A stretch of 64,000 bases of DNA from Photobacterium aquimaris (GTDB lineage Bacteria; Pseudomonadota; Gammaproteobacteria; Enterobacterales; Vibrionaceae), in contig NZ_MSCC01000001.1 of NCBI RefSeq assembly GCF_002954455.1, positions 881,205 to 945,204 of the forward strand. The letters are read 5' to 3'. Position 1 is the stretch's first letter; each line of letters begins with the position of its first letter. The translations under genes and the position numbers were made by a program. Shown piece after piece: positions 1 through 9,408 of this stretch. The notes under the pieces were generated by a model. It was not told the origin of the DNA and searched no databases. It saw nothing but the letters and a program-made list of their open reading frames with translations.

Positions 1-2
1 AA

Positions 3-986
3 ACTGTAGTGAACATTGATTATACATGGACGCCAACCTGTCGATTCTCTGATATCGTGTTACCTGCATGTACTCAGTTTGAACGTAATGATCTCGATCA
101 GTACGGTACCTATTCAACTTCTGGTGTACTCGCTATGCATCAATTAGTTGATCCTTTATATCACTCAAAAACCGATTTTCAAATTTTTACCGAACTCACT
201 AAGCGATTTGGTAAAAGTAAACAATATACACGTGATATGACGGAAATGCAGTGGATTGAGCAACTGTATAATGATTGTCGAAAAGCAAATAAAGGTAAGC
301 ATGAAATGCCAGAATTTGAACAGTTTTGGCAACAAGGGTTAGTGGAATTTACAACAGATCAAACCTATGTCAGTCATGCTGCTTTTAGAGAAGATCCTGA
401 AATTAATGGTTTAGGAACACCATCGGGTTTTATTGAAATTTATAGTCGTAAAATTGCCCGTTATAACTATGAACATTGCCAAGGCCATCCAATGTGGTTT
501 GAAAAAGAAGAACGTTCCCATGGTGGCCCTAAATCAAATAAATACCCATTTTGGTTACAATCATGCCATCCCAACAAACGCTTACATTCACAAATGTGTG
601 ATTCAGAAGAGTTTCGTAATACCTATGCGGTAAAAGATCATGAACCCGTTTATATTAATCCACAAGATGCCAAGAAGAAGGGCATTAAAAGCGGTGATAT
701 TGTACGTGTGTTTAATGATCGTGGGCAGCTACTTGCAGGGGCAGTACTTTCTGATAATTATCCAACAGGGGTGATTCGTATCGAAGAAGGTGCATGGTTT
801 GGACCATTGAATAATGATATTGGTGCTATTGATACTTATGGCGATCCTAATACTTTAACTATTGATATTCCTACATCTGAACTTGCGCAAGCGACCAGTG
901 CAAATACTGTTGTGGTTGATTTTGAGAAGTTTACGGGCAAAGTTCCCCCTGTTACATCGTTCAGTGGGCCTATCTATGTTAGTTAA
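3..986 (+). CDS. torA: Trimethylamine-N-oxide reductase, C-terminal part (5' end outside window)
   Basis: This is the C-terminal 327 residues of a periplasmic molybdopterin enzyme that reduces TMAO to trimethylamine in anaerobic respiration. The reading frame is open to the window edge, so the GTG at 9 is internal and not a start. It reads like TorA throughout: [14 protein letters not shown] near the beginning, then [32 protein letters not shown] and [15 protein letters not shown], which belong to the molydopterin-dinucleotide-binding domain that closes the family. The catalytic serine and the Tat signal would lie upstream of the window. A hairpin terminator follows at 1028-1053, so torA ends its transcription unit here. 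DmsA- and BisC-type reductases are alternatives, but the substrate-domain wording is TorA/TorZ-like. Confidence 0.93.
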   Translation, partial: TVVNIDYTWTPTCRFSDIVLPACTQFERNDLDQYGTYSTSGVLAMHQLVDPLYHSKTDFQIFTELTKRFGKSKQYTRDMTEMQWIEQLYNDCRKANKGKHEMPEFEQFWQQGLVEFTTDQTYVSHAAFREDPEINGLGTPSGFIEIYSRKIARYNYEHCQGHPMWFEKEERSHGGPKSNKYPFWLQSCHPNKRLHSQMCDSEEFRNTYAVKDHEPVYINPQDAKKKGIKSGDIVRVFNDRGQLLAGAVLSDNYPTGVIRIEEGAWFGPLNNDIGAIDTYGDPNTLTIDIPTSELAQATSANTVVVDFEKFTGKVPPVTSFSGPIYVS

Positions 987-1027
987 TTAAAAATAGGCTA
1001 GTAGAATGTGATCCACCATCAATAATG

Positions 1028-1053
1028 AAGAGCCACTACGGTGGCTCTTTATT
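1028..1053 (+). terminator. Rho-independent terminator after torA
   Basis: A nine-base-pair stem (arms 1028-1036 and 1041-1049, core AGAGCCAC/GTGGCTCT) with a TACG tetraloop is followed by a short T-rich stretch. It lies about 40 bases after the torA stop. Confidence 0.85.
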
Positions 1054-1106
1054 CATTCCTTATACAATTAATAAAGGATTGTAATAAAGAGAAGGATAAT
1101 TAATAC

Positions 1107-1565
1107 ATGACGAATAACAGTGAGCTTCCCGAGGCTGATGATTTTTCAGGCGTAAAAAAGCGTGAGGTGCCAGAATTTGGACAAGGCAATAGCACGTTGA
1201 TTGCAGCTGGTGGTGAGGCAGGTGTACAACAGTTGGTCGCTGATTTTTATTACTATATGGATAATGAGCCAGAAGCGGCAACGATACGTGCAATGCATAG
1301 TGATGATCTTACGCAATCACAACAAAAGTTGACTACCTTTCTAGTTGGCTGGATGGGAGGAGAAGATCGTTATGTTGAACGTTACGGACGCATGAATCTT
1401 GCCAGTGCCCATCGTCATCTTGATATTGGTTATACTGAAAAGCAAGCTTGGTTAGCTTGTATGCAAAAAGCGTTAGATGCTCAACCATCTTATGATGAAT
1501 TATTAAAACGTTTTATTATGGTGCGGTTATCTTTTCCTGCTGAGATGTGTCGTAATCGAAATTAG
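1107..1565 (+). CDS. Group II truncated haemoglobin
   Basis: The 152-residue protein has the short 2-over-2 globin pattern. It shows FYYYMDNEP early, FLVGWMGGEDRYVERYG in the middle, and then the family signature HRHLDIGYTEKQAWLACM, whose histidine region contains the proximal haem ligand. Group II truncated globins bind O2 and NO and are linked to oxygen or nitrosative-stress handling; the exact role here is inference. An extension of about 30 residues precedes the globin core. The ATG at 1107 follows a GAAGGA ribosome site at about 1092. The gene stands alone after the torA terminator, so the neighbourhood suggests low-oxygen physiology without proving it. Confidence 0.88.
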   Translation: MTNNSELPEADDFSGVKKREVPEFGQGNSTLIAAGGEAGVQQLVADFYYYMDNEPEAATIRAMHSDDLTQSQQKLTTFLVGWMGGEDRYVERYGRMNLASAHRHLDIGYTEKQAWLACMQKALDAQPSYDELLKRFIMVRLSFPAEMCRNRN

Positions 1566-1699
1566 GTAATGAGTATAATTATCGTTATTTAATCAATTCC
1601 AAATCGGAATGGATAGCTATCCAAGCTTTCACTATTCGCTATTTCAAATCACCGTTATTATTCTGCTATCAAGGTGTTAACTAATAAAAGTGATAGTAA

Positions 1700-2479
1700 A
1701 TGGAATTAGGTGTAGATCTACTCGCGATTTTATTTTTTGTAGCGCTAGCTGCTGGGTTTATTGATGCGATTGCTGGCGGTGGCGGTATGCTTACAGTACC
1801 AGCATTATTATCGGTTGGAATTCCTCCTGCTCAAGCATTAGCCACCAATAAATTACAAAGTTCATTTGGCAGTTTTTCAGCCTCTTGGTATTTTGTTCGT
1901 AATGGACTGGTAAATTTAAAACAAATGCGACTAGCAATTGGGTGCACATTTGCAGGCTCAGCAACCGGAGCAATATTAGTTCAGCATATTGATGCGACGA
2001 TACTAACGAGTCTTATACCGATATTATTGGTTTGCATTTCACTGTACTTTTTATTCTCACCCAATATAGGCGCTGGTGGTGGTACACCTAAGTTATCTGA
2101 AGCGGCTTTTGCGTTTTCCGTAGGAACAAGTATTGGTTTTTATGATGGTTTTTTTGGCCCTGGTACCGGTTCATTTTTTACTATTTGTTTTGTTGTTATT
2201 GCACAGTTAGGGTTAGTTGAAGCAACGGCTCGCACTAAAATTTTAAACTTCACCTCTAATATTGCGGCATTAATCTTATTTATTCTAGCTGGCTTACCTA
2301 TTTGGAAAGTGGGCCTGATTATGGCTGCTGGTGGCTTTATTGGCGCACGGTTAGGTGCGCATATTGTTATTAGTAAAGGTCAGCGTTTCATTCGACCTAT
2401 GGTGGTTATCATGTCGATGGGAATGGCGATTAAACTGCTGTGGCAACAACATCCGCAATGGTTTCAATTAGGTTTTTAA
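1700..2479 (+). CDS. TauE/SafE (TSUP) family membrane permease, YfcA-like
   Basis: The 259-residue integral membrane protein has roughly eight hydrophobic segments. It carries the two family half-repeats: GFIDAIAGGGGMLTVPALL with TNKLQSSFG in the first half, and GFYDGFFGPGTGSFF with TKILNFTSNIAAL in the second. TSUP proteins move organic or inorganic sulfur compounds or other anions; the substrate cannot be read from sequence. It converges with the LysR gene on the other strand and the two 3' ends overlap by about 50 bases. No strong ribosome site precedes the ATG at 1700. Confidence 0.9.
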   Translation: MELGVDLLAILFFVALAAGFIDAIAGGGGMLTVPALLSVGIPPAQALATNKLQSSFGSFSASWYFVRNGLVNLKQMRLAIGCTFAGSATGAILVQHIDATILTSLIPILLVCISLYFLFSPNIGAGGGTPKLSEAAFAFSVGTSIGFYDGFFGPGTGSFFTICFVVIAQLGLVEATARTKILNFTSNIAALILFILAGLPIWKVGLIMAAGGFIGARLGAHIVISKGQRFIRPMVVIMSMGMAIKLLWQQHPQWFQLGF

Positions 2480-3275
2480 TACGTGGTGATTTATAACTAT
2501 TGTGACGATAAATGAGGTTAATAGGGCGAATGAGTTCGGCTAATTCCTCAAACTCAAAGCAGAAATTATCGTCAATTCCTAACGTTTTTACTATAGATTT
2601 TGGCACGAGGGCTGGCGCCATGCCTGCTAATGCTAACTGGGCTGATGCGGTATAAGAATCCATCTCCATTAATGGCGTGATGCCATGCTTTTGCAATACA
2701 GCAGCTTGGGAAATGTTGGATGGATTTTTTAAATCGTTCACTACGATCGCTTTAGGCAGTACAGTTAGCGGTTGATTAAATATTATTTTAAACGGTTCAT
2801 CCATTAAATGCTTTGCGATAAAATTATAATTTGCTGGTAAATGCCCAGCACAAAAACCAATAGATGCTTGACCTGATTGAACATTTTCAACAATGACTGG
2901 CGTGTGGTGAGTGGTAATTGAAATATATTTATCACGCTGAAAATAATCGCCTAATGCCGAGGCTAAATAGCCAGCAACTAAGGTTTCAGAGCAATCTAGC
3001 GTAATAATCGTTTGATCGTCTAGATTCTGATGCTCAAAAATTAAGCCACGAATTTCATTAAAACTTGGGCCAACATTTTTTATCAGCGAATGAGCATCAG
3101 GGGTAAGTTTAATTAATCGACCTGCAGGAATAATCAGTTTGGTCCCTAATGTCGTTTCAAGTTTGGCAATGCGTTTACTCACTGCCGATTGGCTAATATA
3201 CAATCGGCTGCCAGTACGACTCATAGTACCTTCTTCAGCTAAGACTAATAAGGTTTCAATACCTTCAAGCAACAT
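2430..3275 (-). CDS. LysR-family transcriptional regulator
   Basis: This regulator has an N-terminal winged helix-turn-helix (TMSRTGSRLYISQSAVSKRI, roughly residues 17-36 from the chosen start) followed by a substrate-binding domain of periplasmic-binding-protein type. I chose the ATG at 3275, where the protein begins MLLEGIETLLVLAEEG as LysR proteins usually do. A TTG 33 bases upstream would add 11 residues. The 3' end overlaps the end of the convergent TSUP permease, so the regulator may control that permease, but LysR targets are more often divergent. Ligand unknown. Confidence 0.88.
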   Translation of the reverse strand: MLLEGIETLLVLAEEGTMSRTGSRLYISQSAVSKRIAKLETTLGTKLIIPAGRLIKLTPDAHSLIKNVGPSFNEIRGLIFEHQNLDDQTIITLDCSETLVAGYLASALGDYFQRDKYISITTHHTPVIVENVQSGQASIGFCAGHLPANYNFIAKHLMDEPFKIIFNQPLTVLPKAIVVNDLKNPSNISQAAVLQKHGITPLMEMDSYTASAQLALAGMAPALVPKSIVKTLGIDDNFCFEFEELAELIRPINLIYRHNSYKSPRIKNLIETIADVVATAV

Positions 3276-3432
3276 CGGTTCATTCCATTGATGAAAGAGA
3301 GGAATCAATAATACGGAATGATGGCTAAATAGGCTAGATGAGCTGAAGAATAGTGTGGTGATAACCGTGAATTAAACAACTACGTATTACTGTGAATTTA
3401 TAGACTGACAATATTAGGATTTTAGCAAATAT

Positions 3433-3460
3433 AAAAAACCGATCTAATGATCGGTTTTTT
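3433..3460 (-). terminator. Bidirectional-looking terminator after the MarR gene
   Basis: A six-base-pair core (ACCGATC/GATCGGT, loop TAAT) is flanked by an A run on one side and a T run on the other, so it can terminate on both strands. It lies just downstream of the minus-strand MarR gene. Confidence 0.85.
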
Positions 3461-3486
3461 ATTATCTGTTGGTAGATATTTGCGGT

Positions 3487-3987
3487 TTACTCGTCCAATT
3501 CGCTATTGGATTTTTCTTGTTTAGTGATACTGCCGACTTCAAGTAGTGGCGCAACATCAAGGTGTTCAGCATTCATCATGGTTGAAATGCGCTGTACAGA
3601 AGAAAGCAGTAACGATTGCTCCCAATCTTCCAAATCTTGGTATTGAGATATAAAACTATCTTGCAATGGCAGCGGTGCTTTATCAAGTAACACCAGCCCA
3701 GCTTCCGTAAGATGTGCATGCACTTTACGTTTATCAAGCACACTACGCTTACGAACAACGAGGCCTCGTTTTTCTAAACGATCAAGAATCGTTGTGGCTG
3801 TTGCTTGGCTCATGTTGGTGTTGTTAGAGAGTTGGCGAATAGTAATTTCGCCTGAACCACGGATTGCACGCATTAATACCAACTGTGGGCCAGTCAGTCC
3901 GGCATTCTTATTTAATTTCCTAGAATGTAGATCTATTGCTCGAATAATTTGTCTTAGAGCAATAAGTACTTCTTCGTGCCTATCCAT
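3487..3987 (-). CDS. MarR-family regulator, CosR-like
   Basis: The 166-residue winged-helix regulator has a recognition region TIRQLSNNTNMSQATATTIL and a wing containing DKRKVHAHLT, as in MarR proteins. The N-terminal stretch RQIIRAIDLHSRKL and the GLTGPQL motif resemble CosR, the Vibrio repressor of compatible-solute genes. That closer call is from memory of the family and is tentative, and no ectoine or betaine gene is adjacent. The C-terminal tail after about residue 145 is polar and probably disordered. It is divergent from the imelysin operon, with 286 bases between the two start codons. Confidence 0.85.
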   Translation of the reverse strand: MDRHEEVLIALRQIIRAIDLHSRKLNKNAGLTGPQLVLMRAIRGSGEITIRQLSNNTNMSQATATTILDRLEKRGLVVRKRSVLDKRKVHAHLTEAGLVLLDKAPLPLQDSFISQYQDLEDWEQSLLLSSVQRISTMMNAEHLDVAPLLEVGSITKQEKSNSELDE

Positions 3988-4206
3988 CTAACTCTCCCAA
4001 TTAAATTTGTACGTAATAACCATATAAAATCATCGTGATGTATAGGGTATTTTGATGGGTGAGAGTATACAAGAATTCTTGTCTTTTCATTGCTGTTTAT
4101 CGGTATCTAATTATATTTTTTATAGATAAATGTAATTATGTGCGATTAAAATTACGCTGAAGTGTTTCAAAAATGTTTTTATTATGTATTATAACGAAAT
4201 AAAAAT

Positions 4207-4225
4207 AATTATCAGTTACATTATC
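4207..4225 (+). promoter_or_regulatory. Candidate Fur box upstream of the imelysin operon
   Basis: By eye, 12 of 19 positions match the classical Fur consensus (GATAATGATAATCATTATC), with the right arm CATTATC intact. It lies about 50 bases before the first imelysin gene. Iron control fits the family (IrpA-type proteins are iron-regulated in other bacteria), but the AT-rich background makes chance matches easy. Confidence 0.45.
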
Positions 4226-4273
4226 ATTTTGATGGTTAATTGAAAAGTCATGTATTAACAAGGATGATGCTCA

Positions 4274-5527
4274 ATGAAAACTTGCTTCCCTCATAACACG
4301 ATTGCCGCTGTAATATTGTTACTACCGATGATGGCACAAGCAACAACAAAACAAGAAGTTGTCGCCCATTATGCAGATCTCGCTCATAGTGTTTATAGTG
4401 ATGCTTTAGTAACCGCCCAAACGTTAGATAAAACCATTGCTGCGATGATAGCTAATCCTTCAGCGCAAACATTAACCGCCGCTCGTGTTGCATGGAAAGC
4501 GGCACGAGTACCTTATCAGCAATCAGAAGTTTTTCGATTTGGTAATGGTGTTGTTGATGATTGGGAAGGTCAATTGAATGCATGGCCGTTAGATGAAGGC
4601 TTAATTGATTACGTTGCTGGCGACTACCAACATGAACTTGGTAATGATGGTGCGAAGGCGAATATTATTGCGAGTAATAAGCTGCAGGTCGGTAACAAAG
4701 AAATTGATGTGACTAAGATTACACCGCAATTGATCGCAGGGCTTAATGAGCTGGGTGGCTCTGAAGCAAATGTAGCCTCTGGTTATCATGCTATTGAGTT
4801 TTTGTTATGGGGACAAGATTTACAAGGTACAGCGGCAGGAGCTGGTGAGCGTCCGTTTACTGATTTTGTTAAAGGTGATGGATGTACTAATGGCAATTGT
4901 GATCGCCGTGCTGACTATCTAGCGGCAAGTGCGCAATTACTTATTAATGATCTGCAATGGATGGAAAAACAATGGTCAGCAGCTGAGGTTAATAATTACC
5001 GAGCTGAATTATTGGCAGAGCCTGCGGATAATGGCTTACGTAAGATGTTATTTGGTATGGGATCGCTCTCTTTAGGTGAGTTAGCGGGTGAACGAATGAA
5101 AGTAGCGTTAGAAGCTAACTCTCCAGAAGATGAGCATGATTGTTTTTCTGATAACACGCATAACTCACATTATTATAACGAACAGGGTATTTATAACGTT
5201 TATACCGGTAGTTACCAAACTGTAAATGGTGATTTATTACAGGGACCGAGTATTAATGATTTAGTTGTTAAAAAAGATGCCAAGGCAGCAGCTGACATTA
5301 AAGCACAATTTGAAACAGCACGAACGCAGGTTTATACCCTTGTCGAGGCTGCTGAAAAAAATAATCAGCATTTTGATCAACTGATTGCTGCTAGTAATAA
5401 AGCTGGTAATCGTTTAGTTAATCAGTCAATTTCAGCATTAGTACAACAGACAGTTGCGATTGAACAAGTAGCTAAAATTATTGGTGTTAGTAACTTAAAC
5501 CCAGACACTGCGGATCATCAATTTTAA
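4274..5527 (+). CDS. Imelysin family (M75-like) periplasmic protein, IrpA-type
   Basis: The 417-residue protein begins with a signal peptide (residues 1-23, ending MMAQA). The imelysin domain follows, with the family GxHxxE motif at GYHAIEFLLWG (His172, Glu175). Downstream it has MLFGMGSLSLGELAGERM and an acidic EDEHDCFSDNTHNSHYY segment typical of the iron-regulated IrpA group. Imelysins are named as metallopeptidases, but most seem to act in iron binding or uptake rather than proteolysis; the role here is inferred. It is first in a four-gene unit, with 92 bases to the next gene. A paralogue lies two genes downstream. Confidence 0.9.
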   Translation: MKTCFPHNTIAAVILLLPMMAQATTKQEVVAHYADLAHSVYSDALVTAQTLDKTIAAMIANPSAQTLTAARVAWKAARVPYQQSEVFRFGNGVVDDWEGQLNAWPLDEGLIDYVAGDYQHELGNDGAKANIIASNKLQVGNKEIDVTKITPQLIAGLNELGGSEANVASGYHAIEFLLWGQDLQGTAAGAGERPFTDFVKGDGCTNGNCDRRADYLAASAQLLINDLQWMEKQWSAAEVNNYRAELLAEPADNGLRKMLFGMGSLSLGELAGERMKVALEANSPEDEHDCFSDNTHNSHYYNEQGIYNVYTGSYQTVNGDLLQGPSINDLVVKKDAKAAADIKAQFETARTQVYTLVEAAEKNNQHFDQLIAASNKAGNRLVNQSISALVQQTVAIEQVAKIIGVSNLNPDTADHQF

Positions 5528-5619
5528 GGTTGACGGTCTAATATAGATGTATACAACGTTGCGTGTGTTCTGCACGTAACGTTATTTCCCCCCTTTATTG
5601 AATATAACGAGTGTGAGCA

Positions 5620-7059
5620 ATGAAGTTACTGCTAGCCTCTGCTGCTTTTTTTGTTGGTTTATTGTCGTCATCGGTGAGTGCTAGTAATCATCAACAGTCG
5701 ACCACTAAGATCACCTATTCATCTCAGCAATTACAACAATTAAAATCAGGTGGCAATACCACTACAGCTAAAACAGGGGCTAATGCTTTTTCATTACCCG
5801 CCACGAATCTGCCGTTGTCAAAACGATTAGATTTTAGTGTTGGTAACAGTTTTTTTCGTAATCCTTGGGTTCAAGCGCCTGCAACAACGGATGCGCGTGA
5901 TGGGCTAGGACCTTTATTTAATACCAATGGTTGTCAAAATTGTCATATTAAAGATGGCCGAGGTCATCCTCCTGAAAACAATGACACTAATGCAGTATCA
6001 ATGTTAGTGCGTTTAAGTGTGCCTGCTATTACTCCTCAACAAAAACAGCAACTGATCATTTCAGGCGTAATTGCTGAGCCAACTTATGGCGATCAGTTAC
6101 AAGATTTTTCATTACCAGGTGCAAAGCCTGAAGGGCAAATTGCAGTTACTTATAAAGAGCATGCGGTCACGTTTACCAATGGTGATGTTGTCATGTTACG
6201 TACACCACAATTGAGTATTGAACAGCTAAATTACGGCGCAATGGCAACCGATGTGATGTTTTCTGCACGTATTGCGCCACCAATGATTGGGTTAGGGCTA
6301 TTAGAACAAATTCCTGAATCAACATTAGTCGAATTTGCACAATTACAACAGCGTCAAAACCAAGGTGTTTCTGGCAAGTTAAATCGAGTTTGGAATGTGC
6401 AACTGCAACAAACGGTTGTTGGTCGTTTTGGTTGGAAAGCAGGTCAGCCGAATTTAATGCAACAAAATGCAGCGGCTTTTAATGGTGATGTGGGGTTAAC
6501 TAGTCGTTTTTTTTCAAAAGAAAATTGTAGCGATAAGCAGTCTGTTTGTGCGGAAATGCCAAATGGTGGTGAATATGAAGCCAGTGATGAAGTGTTGCGG
6601 TTTGTAGAATTTTACTCACGCCATTTAGCGGTTCCTGCACGAAGAAATATTGTTGATCCTGAGGTAATTAAAGGTGAACAACTATTTAATGATGCCGGTT
6701 GTAATAGTTGCCATCGCAGCCAAATTAAAACGGCTAAAAACCCTGATTTACCCGCGCTTTCAGAGCAGATGATTAACCCTTATACCGATTTATTATTGCA
6801 TGATATGGGAGTGGGCTTAGCAGATCATCGTCCAGAATTTTTAGCTAATGGCCAAGAGTGGCGAACGGCACCGTTATGGGGACTGGGGTATACCAAAGAA
6901 GTGAATGGTCATACTAATTTTCTACATGATGGTCGTGCAGGTACAGTAATGGAAGCGGTGTTATGGCACGGCGGAGAAGCTCAATACAGTCGTGATGTCG
7001 TATTGACATTTACACAACCACAACGGCAGCAACTGCTTGCTTTTTTAAATTCGCTATAG
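5620..7059 (+). CDS. Dihaem c-type oxidoreductase, DUF1111 family
   Basis: The 479-residue exported protein has a signal peptide (residues 1-22) and two CxxCH haem c attachment motifs, CQNCH at 105-109 and CNSCH at 361-365. This is the layout of the DUF1111 family, often annotated 'thiol oxidoreductase'. It is related to MauG/CcpA-like dihaem peroxidases, and a thiol activity is not established. Between the haems sit RIAPPMIGLGLLEQIP and FGWKAGQPNL; after the second come HDMGVGLAD, EWRTAPLWGLG and FLHDGRAGTVMEAVLWHGG. It stands between two imelysin genes with an 11-base gap to the next, so co-transcription is very likely and a periplasmic redox step in iron handling is the natural inference. 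Confidence 0.9.
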   Translation: MKLLLASAAFFVGLLSSSVSASNHQQSTTKITYSSQQLQQLKSGGNTTTAKTGANAFSLPATNLPLSKRLDFSVGNSFFRNPWVQAPATTDARDGLGPLFNTNGCQNCHIKDGRGHPPENNDTNAVSMLVRLSVPAITPQQKQQLIISGVIAEPTYGDQLQDFSLPGAKPEGQIAVTYKEHAVTFTNGDVVMLRTPQLSIEQLNYGAMATDVMFSARIAPPMIGLGLLEQIPESTLVEFAQLQQRQNQGVSGKLNRVWNVQLQQTVVGRFGWKAGQPNLMQQNAAAFNGDVGLTSRFFSKENCSDKQSVCAEMPNGGEYEASDEVLRFVEFYSRHLAVPARRNIVDPEVIKGEQLFNDAGCNSCHRSQIKTAKNPDLPALSEQMINPYTDLLLHDMGVGLADHRPEFLANGQEWRTAPLWGLGYTKEVNGHTNFLHDGRAGTVMEAVLWHGGEAQYSRDVVLTFTQPQRQQLLAFLNSL

Positions 7060-7069
7060 GAAAAAAACC

Positions 7070-8110
7070 ATGAAAATAACCTATAAAAAGAGGCTTTCAT
7101 CGTTATTGTTGGTGGGGATTATGGCCAGTGGTTGTGATACTCAAACACGCTTAGATAGTCATATAACACCAACTGCAGTACTTGAAAATGTACATCAATT
7201 ATCGTTGTCAACAGCAAGGTTATTTGCTCAACAAACGCAACAGTTACAGCATCAAACACAACTATTATGCCAACAATACAGTCAACAACAATTAACTCTA
7301 ACTCGTCAGCAATGGCAACAAGCAATGAAAACATGGGTGGGGCTACAAGGGAGAGAAAAGGGCAGTGAAGCAGCATTAGCATTGAGTTGGAATATTCAAT
7401 TTTGGCCGGATAAGAAAAATACCACAGGTTATAAATTGCGACAGTTGATTAAACAAAATAAGCAGTGGCAATCAGGTGAATTAGCACAGCAGAGCGTTGC
7501 TGTTCAAGGCTTAGGTGCTGTGGAATGGTTTTTATATCAACAACCGCAGTCTTTGAAAAATGATAATGAGTGCCAATTAACAGAGGCTATAACGGCCCAT
7601 TTAGCCACCACGGCGCAAACATTGGCACAAGCGTGGCAACACAATCCATGGCATTCATTATCGAACTCATTAGCGTTAGCGGAATATTTGGCAGCGATAA
7701 ATAACCAACTTGATTACACGATAAAAAAACTGGTTAAGCCGATGGGAAAACCAGGAAACGTTAAGCCGTATCAAGCCGAAGCCTGGCGTTCGCAAACCTC
7801 ATTAGCGAATTTAAAAGCAAGTATTGAATCTTTACAAGCTTTGTATATCGCCAATGGTACAGGCTTAGATGCATTGCTACGTGAGCAAGGTTATCAAGCT
7901 ACAGCACAACGAATCAAGCAACGGTTTACATTGCTACTGGCAGATTGGCCTACATCATCAAGTATGGTGACTTTATTAAATACGAAACAAGGCTATCGTG
8001 AATTAATTAATATTTTTAATGGGTTGGAATATATTCAACTAGCACTACATGATGATGTAGCAGCTCAATTGGGTATTGTTATGGGGTTTAATGCAACTGA
8101 TGGTGACTGA
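7070..8110 (+). CDS. Second imelysin-family protein, predicted lipoprotein
   Basis: The 346-residue protein has a lipoprotein signal (MKITYKKRLSSLLLVGIMASGC, lipobox ASGC), so it should be membrane-anchored on the periplasmic side. The body is helical and glutamine-rich with imelysin-type features: WVGLQGREKGSEAALALSWNIQFWPDKKN early, and VQGLGAVEWFLYQQ at the place of the GxHxxE motif. Ala-Val replaces the histidine context there, so a metal site like that of the first protein may be lost. A good GGAAA ribosome site precedes the ATG, and the gap to the preceding gene is 10 bases. It overlaps the next gene, which indicates an operon. Confidence 0.85.
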   Translation: MKITYKKRLSSLLLVGIMASGCDTQTRLDSHITPTAVLENVHQLSLSTARLFAQQTQQLQHQTQLLCQQYSQQQLTLTRQQWQQAMKTWVGLQGREKGSEAALALSWNIQFWPDKKNTTGYKLRQLIKQNKQWQSGELAQQSVAVQGLGAVEWFLYQQPQSLKNDNECQLTEAITAHLATTAQTLAQAWQHNPWHSLSNSLALAEYLAAINNQLDYTIKKLVKPMGKPGNVKPYQAEAWRSQTSLANLKASIESLQALYIANGTGLDALLREQGYQATAQRIKQRFTLLLADWPTSSSMVTLLNTKQGYRELINIFNGLEYIQLALHDDVAAQLGIVMGFNATDGD

Positions 8111-9221
8111 TCTTACTCGACGCAAGTTACTTAACTATACGCTATCTTCTACAGCATTATTATCGCTGACGTTACTTTCCGGATGTAAAGATGCGACTAA
8201 ACCAGTTTCAAAACCAGCATTGATAGGCTGCTGTCGAACGTTACAAGGGCATTTTGCTGCTGCAGTGATTGATAAGTACGGTGAGTTAGTTCATCAATTT
8301 CCATTACCGGCGAGAGGGCATGGAATTACTTTGCAACCAAATGGAACGTTAGCCGCTATTTTTTCCCGTCGTCCTGGACAATATATTCAAATTGTTAATT
8401 ACAACAATGGTGCGTCATGGACTGTGCGCGCTGCTGATCCTAATCGGTATTTTTATGGTCATGGCGTGTTTTCTGCTGATGGCCGCTATTTATATGCTAC
8501 AGAAGGTGAGGCGCTGACAAGTCGTGGCATTATTGGTGTATATGAACTTATTGATGGATTGCCCAAAGTGGCTGAGTTTAACGGTGTCGGTATTGGTCCA
8601 CATCAGATGATCAGTGTCGATGAACATACACTCGCGGTCGCTGTTGGCGGTATTCATACACTGGGCCGTATACCACAAAATTTAGCGTCAATGCAATCAG
8701 CTTTAATGTATATAGATAAGCGCACAGGCGAAATTGTCGATTTGGCTCAATTAGCTAATAAACATTTAAGTATTCGCCATTTAGATGTTACAGCTGATGG
8801 GAATGTAATTTGTGGCCAACAATACAAAGCTAAAACAGATATAACTGTGCCACTAGTAGCAATGCATCGGCGTAACCAATCATTGCAGTCCTTATTTGGT
8901 AATGATGAACAATGGCAAAGATTTAATCACTATATATCAAGTGTTGTGAGCTTAGATAATTATGTGCTGGCAACATCGCCACGTGGTAATTGTTACGGAA
9001 TTTGGAATAGCAATAGTGGTGAGCTGCTTGAGATCAAACCATTAGCAGATGTCTCTGGTGCGACTGTTATTAATAAGCAATGGGTACTTAGTTCTGGTAG
9101 TGGAAATATTGCTCATGTCTCTATTACTAGACAGTCACGATATAATCAAACAGCTATTATTTGGGACAACCATTGGTGCTCAATACCAGCGGCTAAGTTA
9201 TACCATCGTAATGTAACCTGA
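8091..9221 (+). CDS. DUF1513 family protein, Tat-exported
   Basis: This is the last gene of the imelysin operon. I chose the ATG at 8091 (GGGG at 8083-8086), giving 376 residues and a 20-base overlap with the preceding imelysin gene; 8076 and 8100 are alternatives. The N-terminus carries a twin-arginine motif (DLTRRKLLNYT) and a hydrophobic stretch ending LLSGC, suggesting a Tat-exported lipoprotein. The rest contains repeated beta-strand units such as GHGITLQPNGTLAAIFSRRPGQYI, HGVFSADGRYLYATEGE and GPHQMISVDEHTLAVAVGG, as expected of the beta-propeller-like DUF1513 fold. Function is unknown; it consistently travels with imelysin and DUF1111 genes. Confidence 0.85.
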   Translation: MQLMVTDLTRRKLLNYTLSSTALLSLTLLSGCKDATKPVSKPALIGCCRTLQGHFAAAVIDKYGELVHQFPLPARGHGITLQPNGTLAAIFSRRPGQYIQIVNYNNGASWTVRAADPNRYFYGHGVFSADGRYLYATEGEALTSRGIIGVYELIDGLPKVAEFNGVGIGPHQMISVDEHTLAVAVGGIHTLGRIPQNLASMQSALMYIDKRTGEIVDLAQLANKHLSIRHLDVTADGNVICGQQYKAKTDITVPLVAMHRRNQSLQSLFGNDEQWQRFNHYISSVVSLDNYVLATSPRGNCYGIWNSNSGELLEIKPLADVSGATVINKQWVLSSGSGNIAHVSITRQSRYNQTAIIWDNHWCSIPAAKLYHRNVT

Positions 9222-9408
9222 CAAGAGTAATGGTTGCGATATATTATCACTTCTTCCTAAATTATATATTTGTCATTAAAAGAGCTAATTATCTTAAATG
9301 TTGACTAATTGTTGTATATTTAAGAATTACGAACATTATCTTCTTCTACATTTAATCATCAAATAAATTTTTGTTTGTAATGTTGGAAATGGGTTGCGGA
9401 GGTATTTA

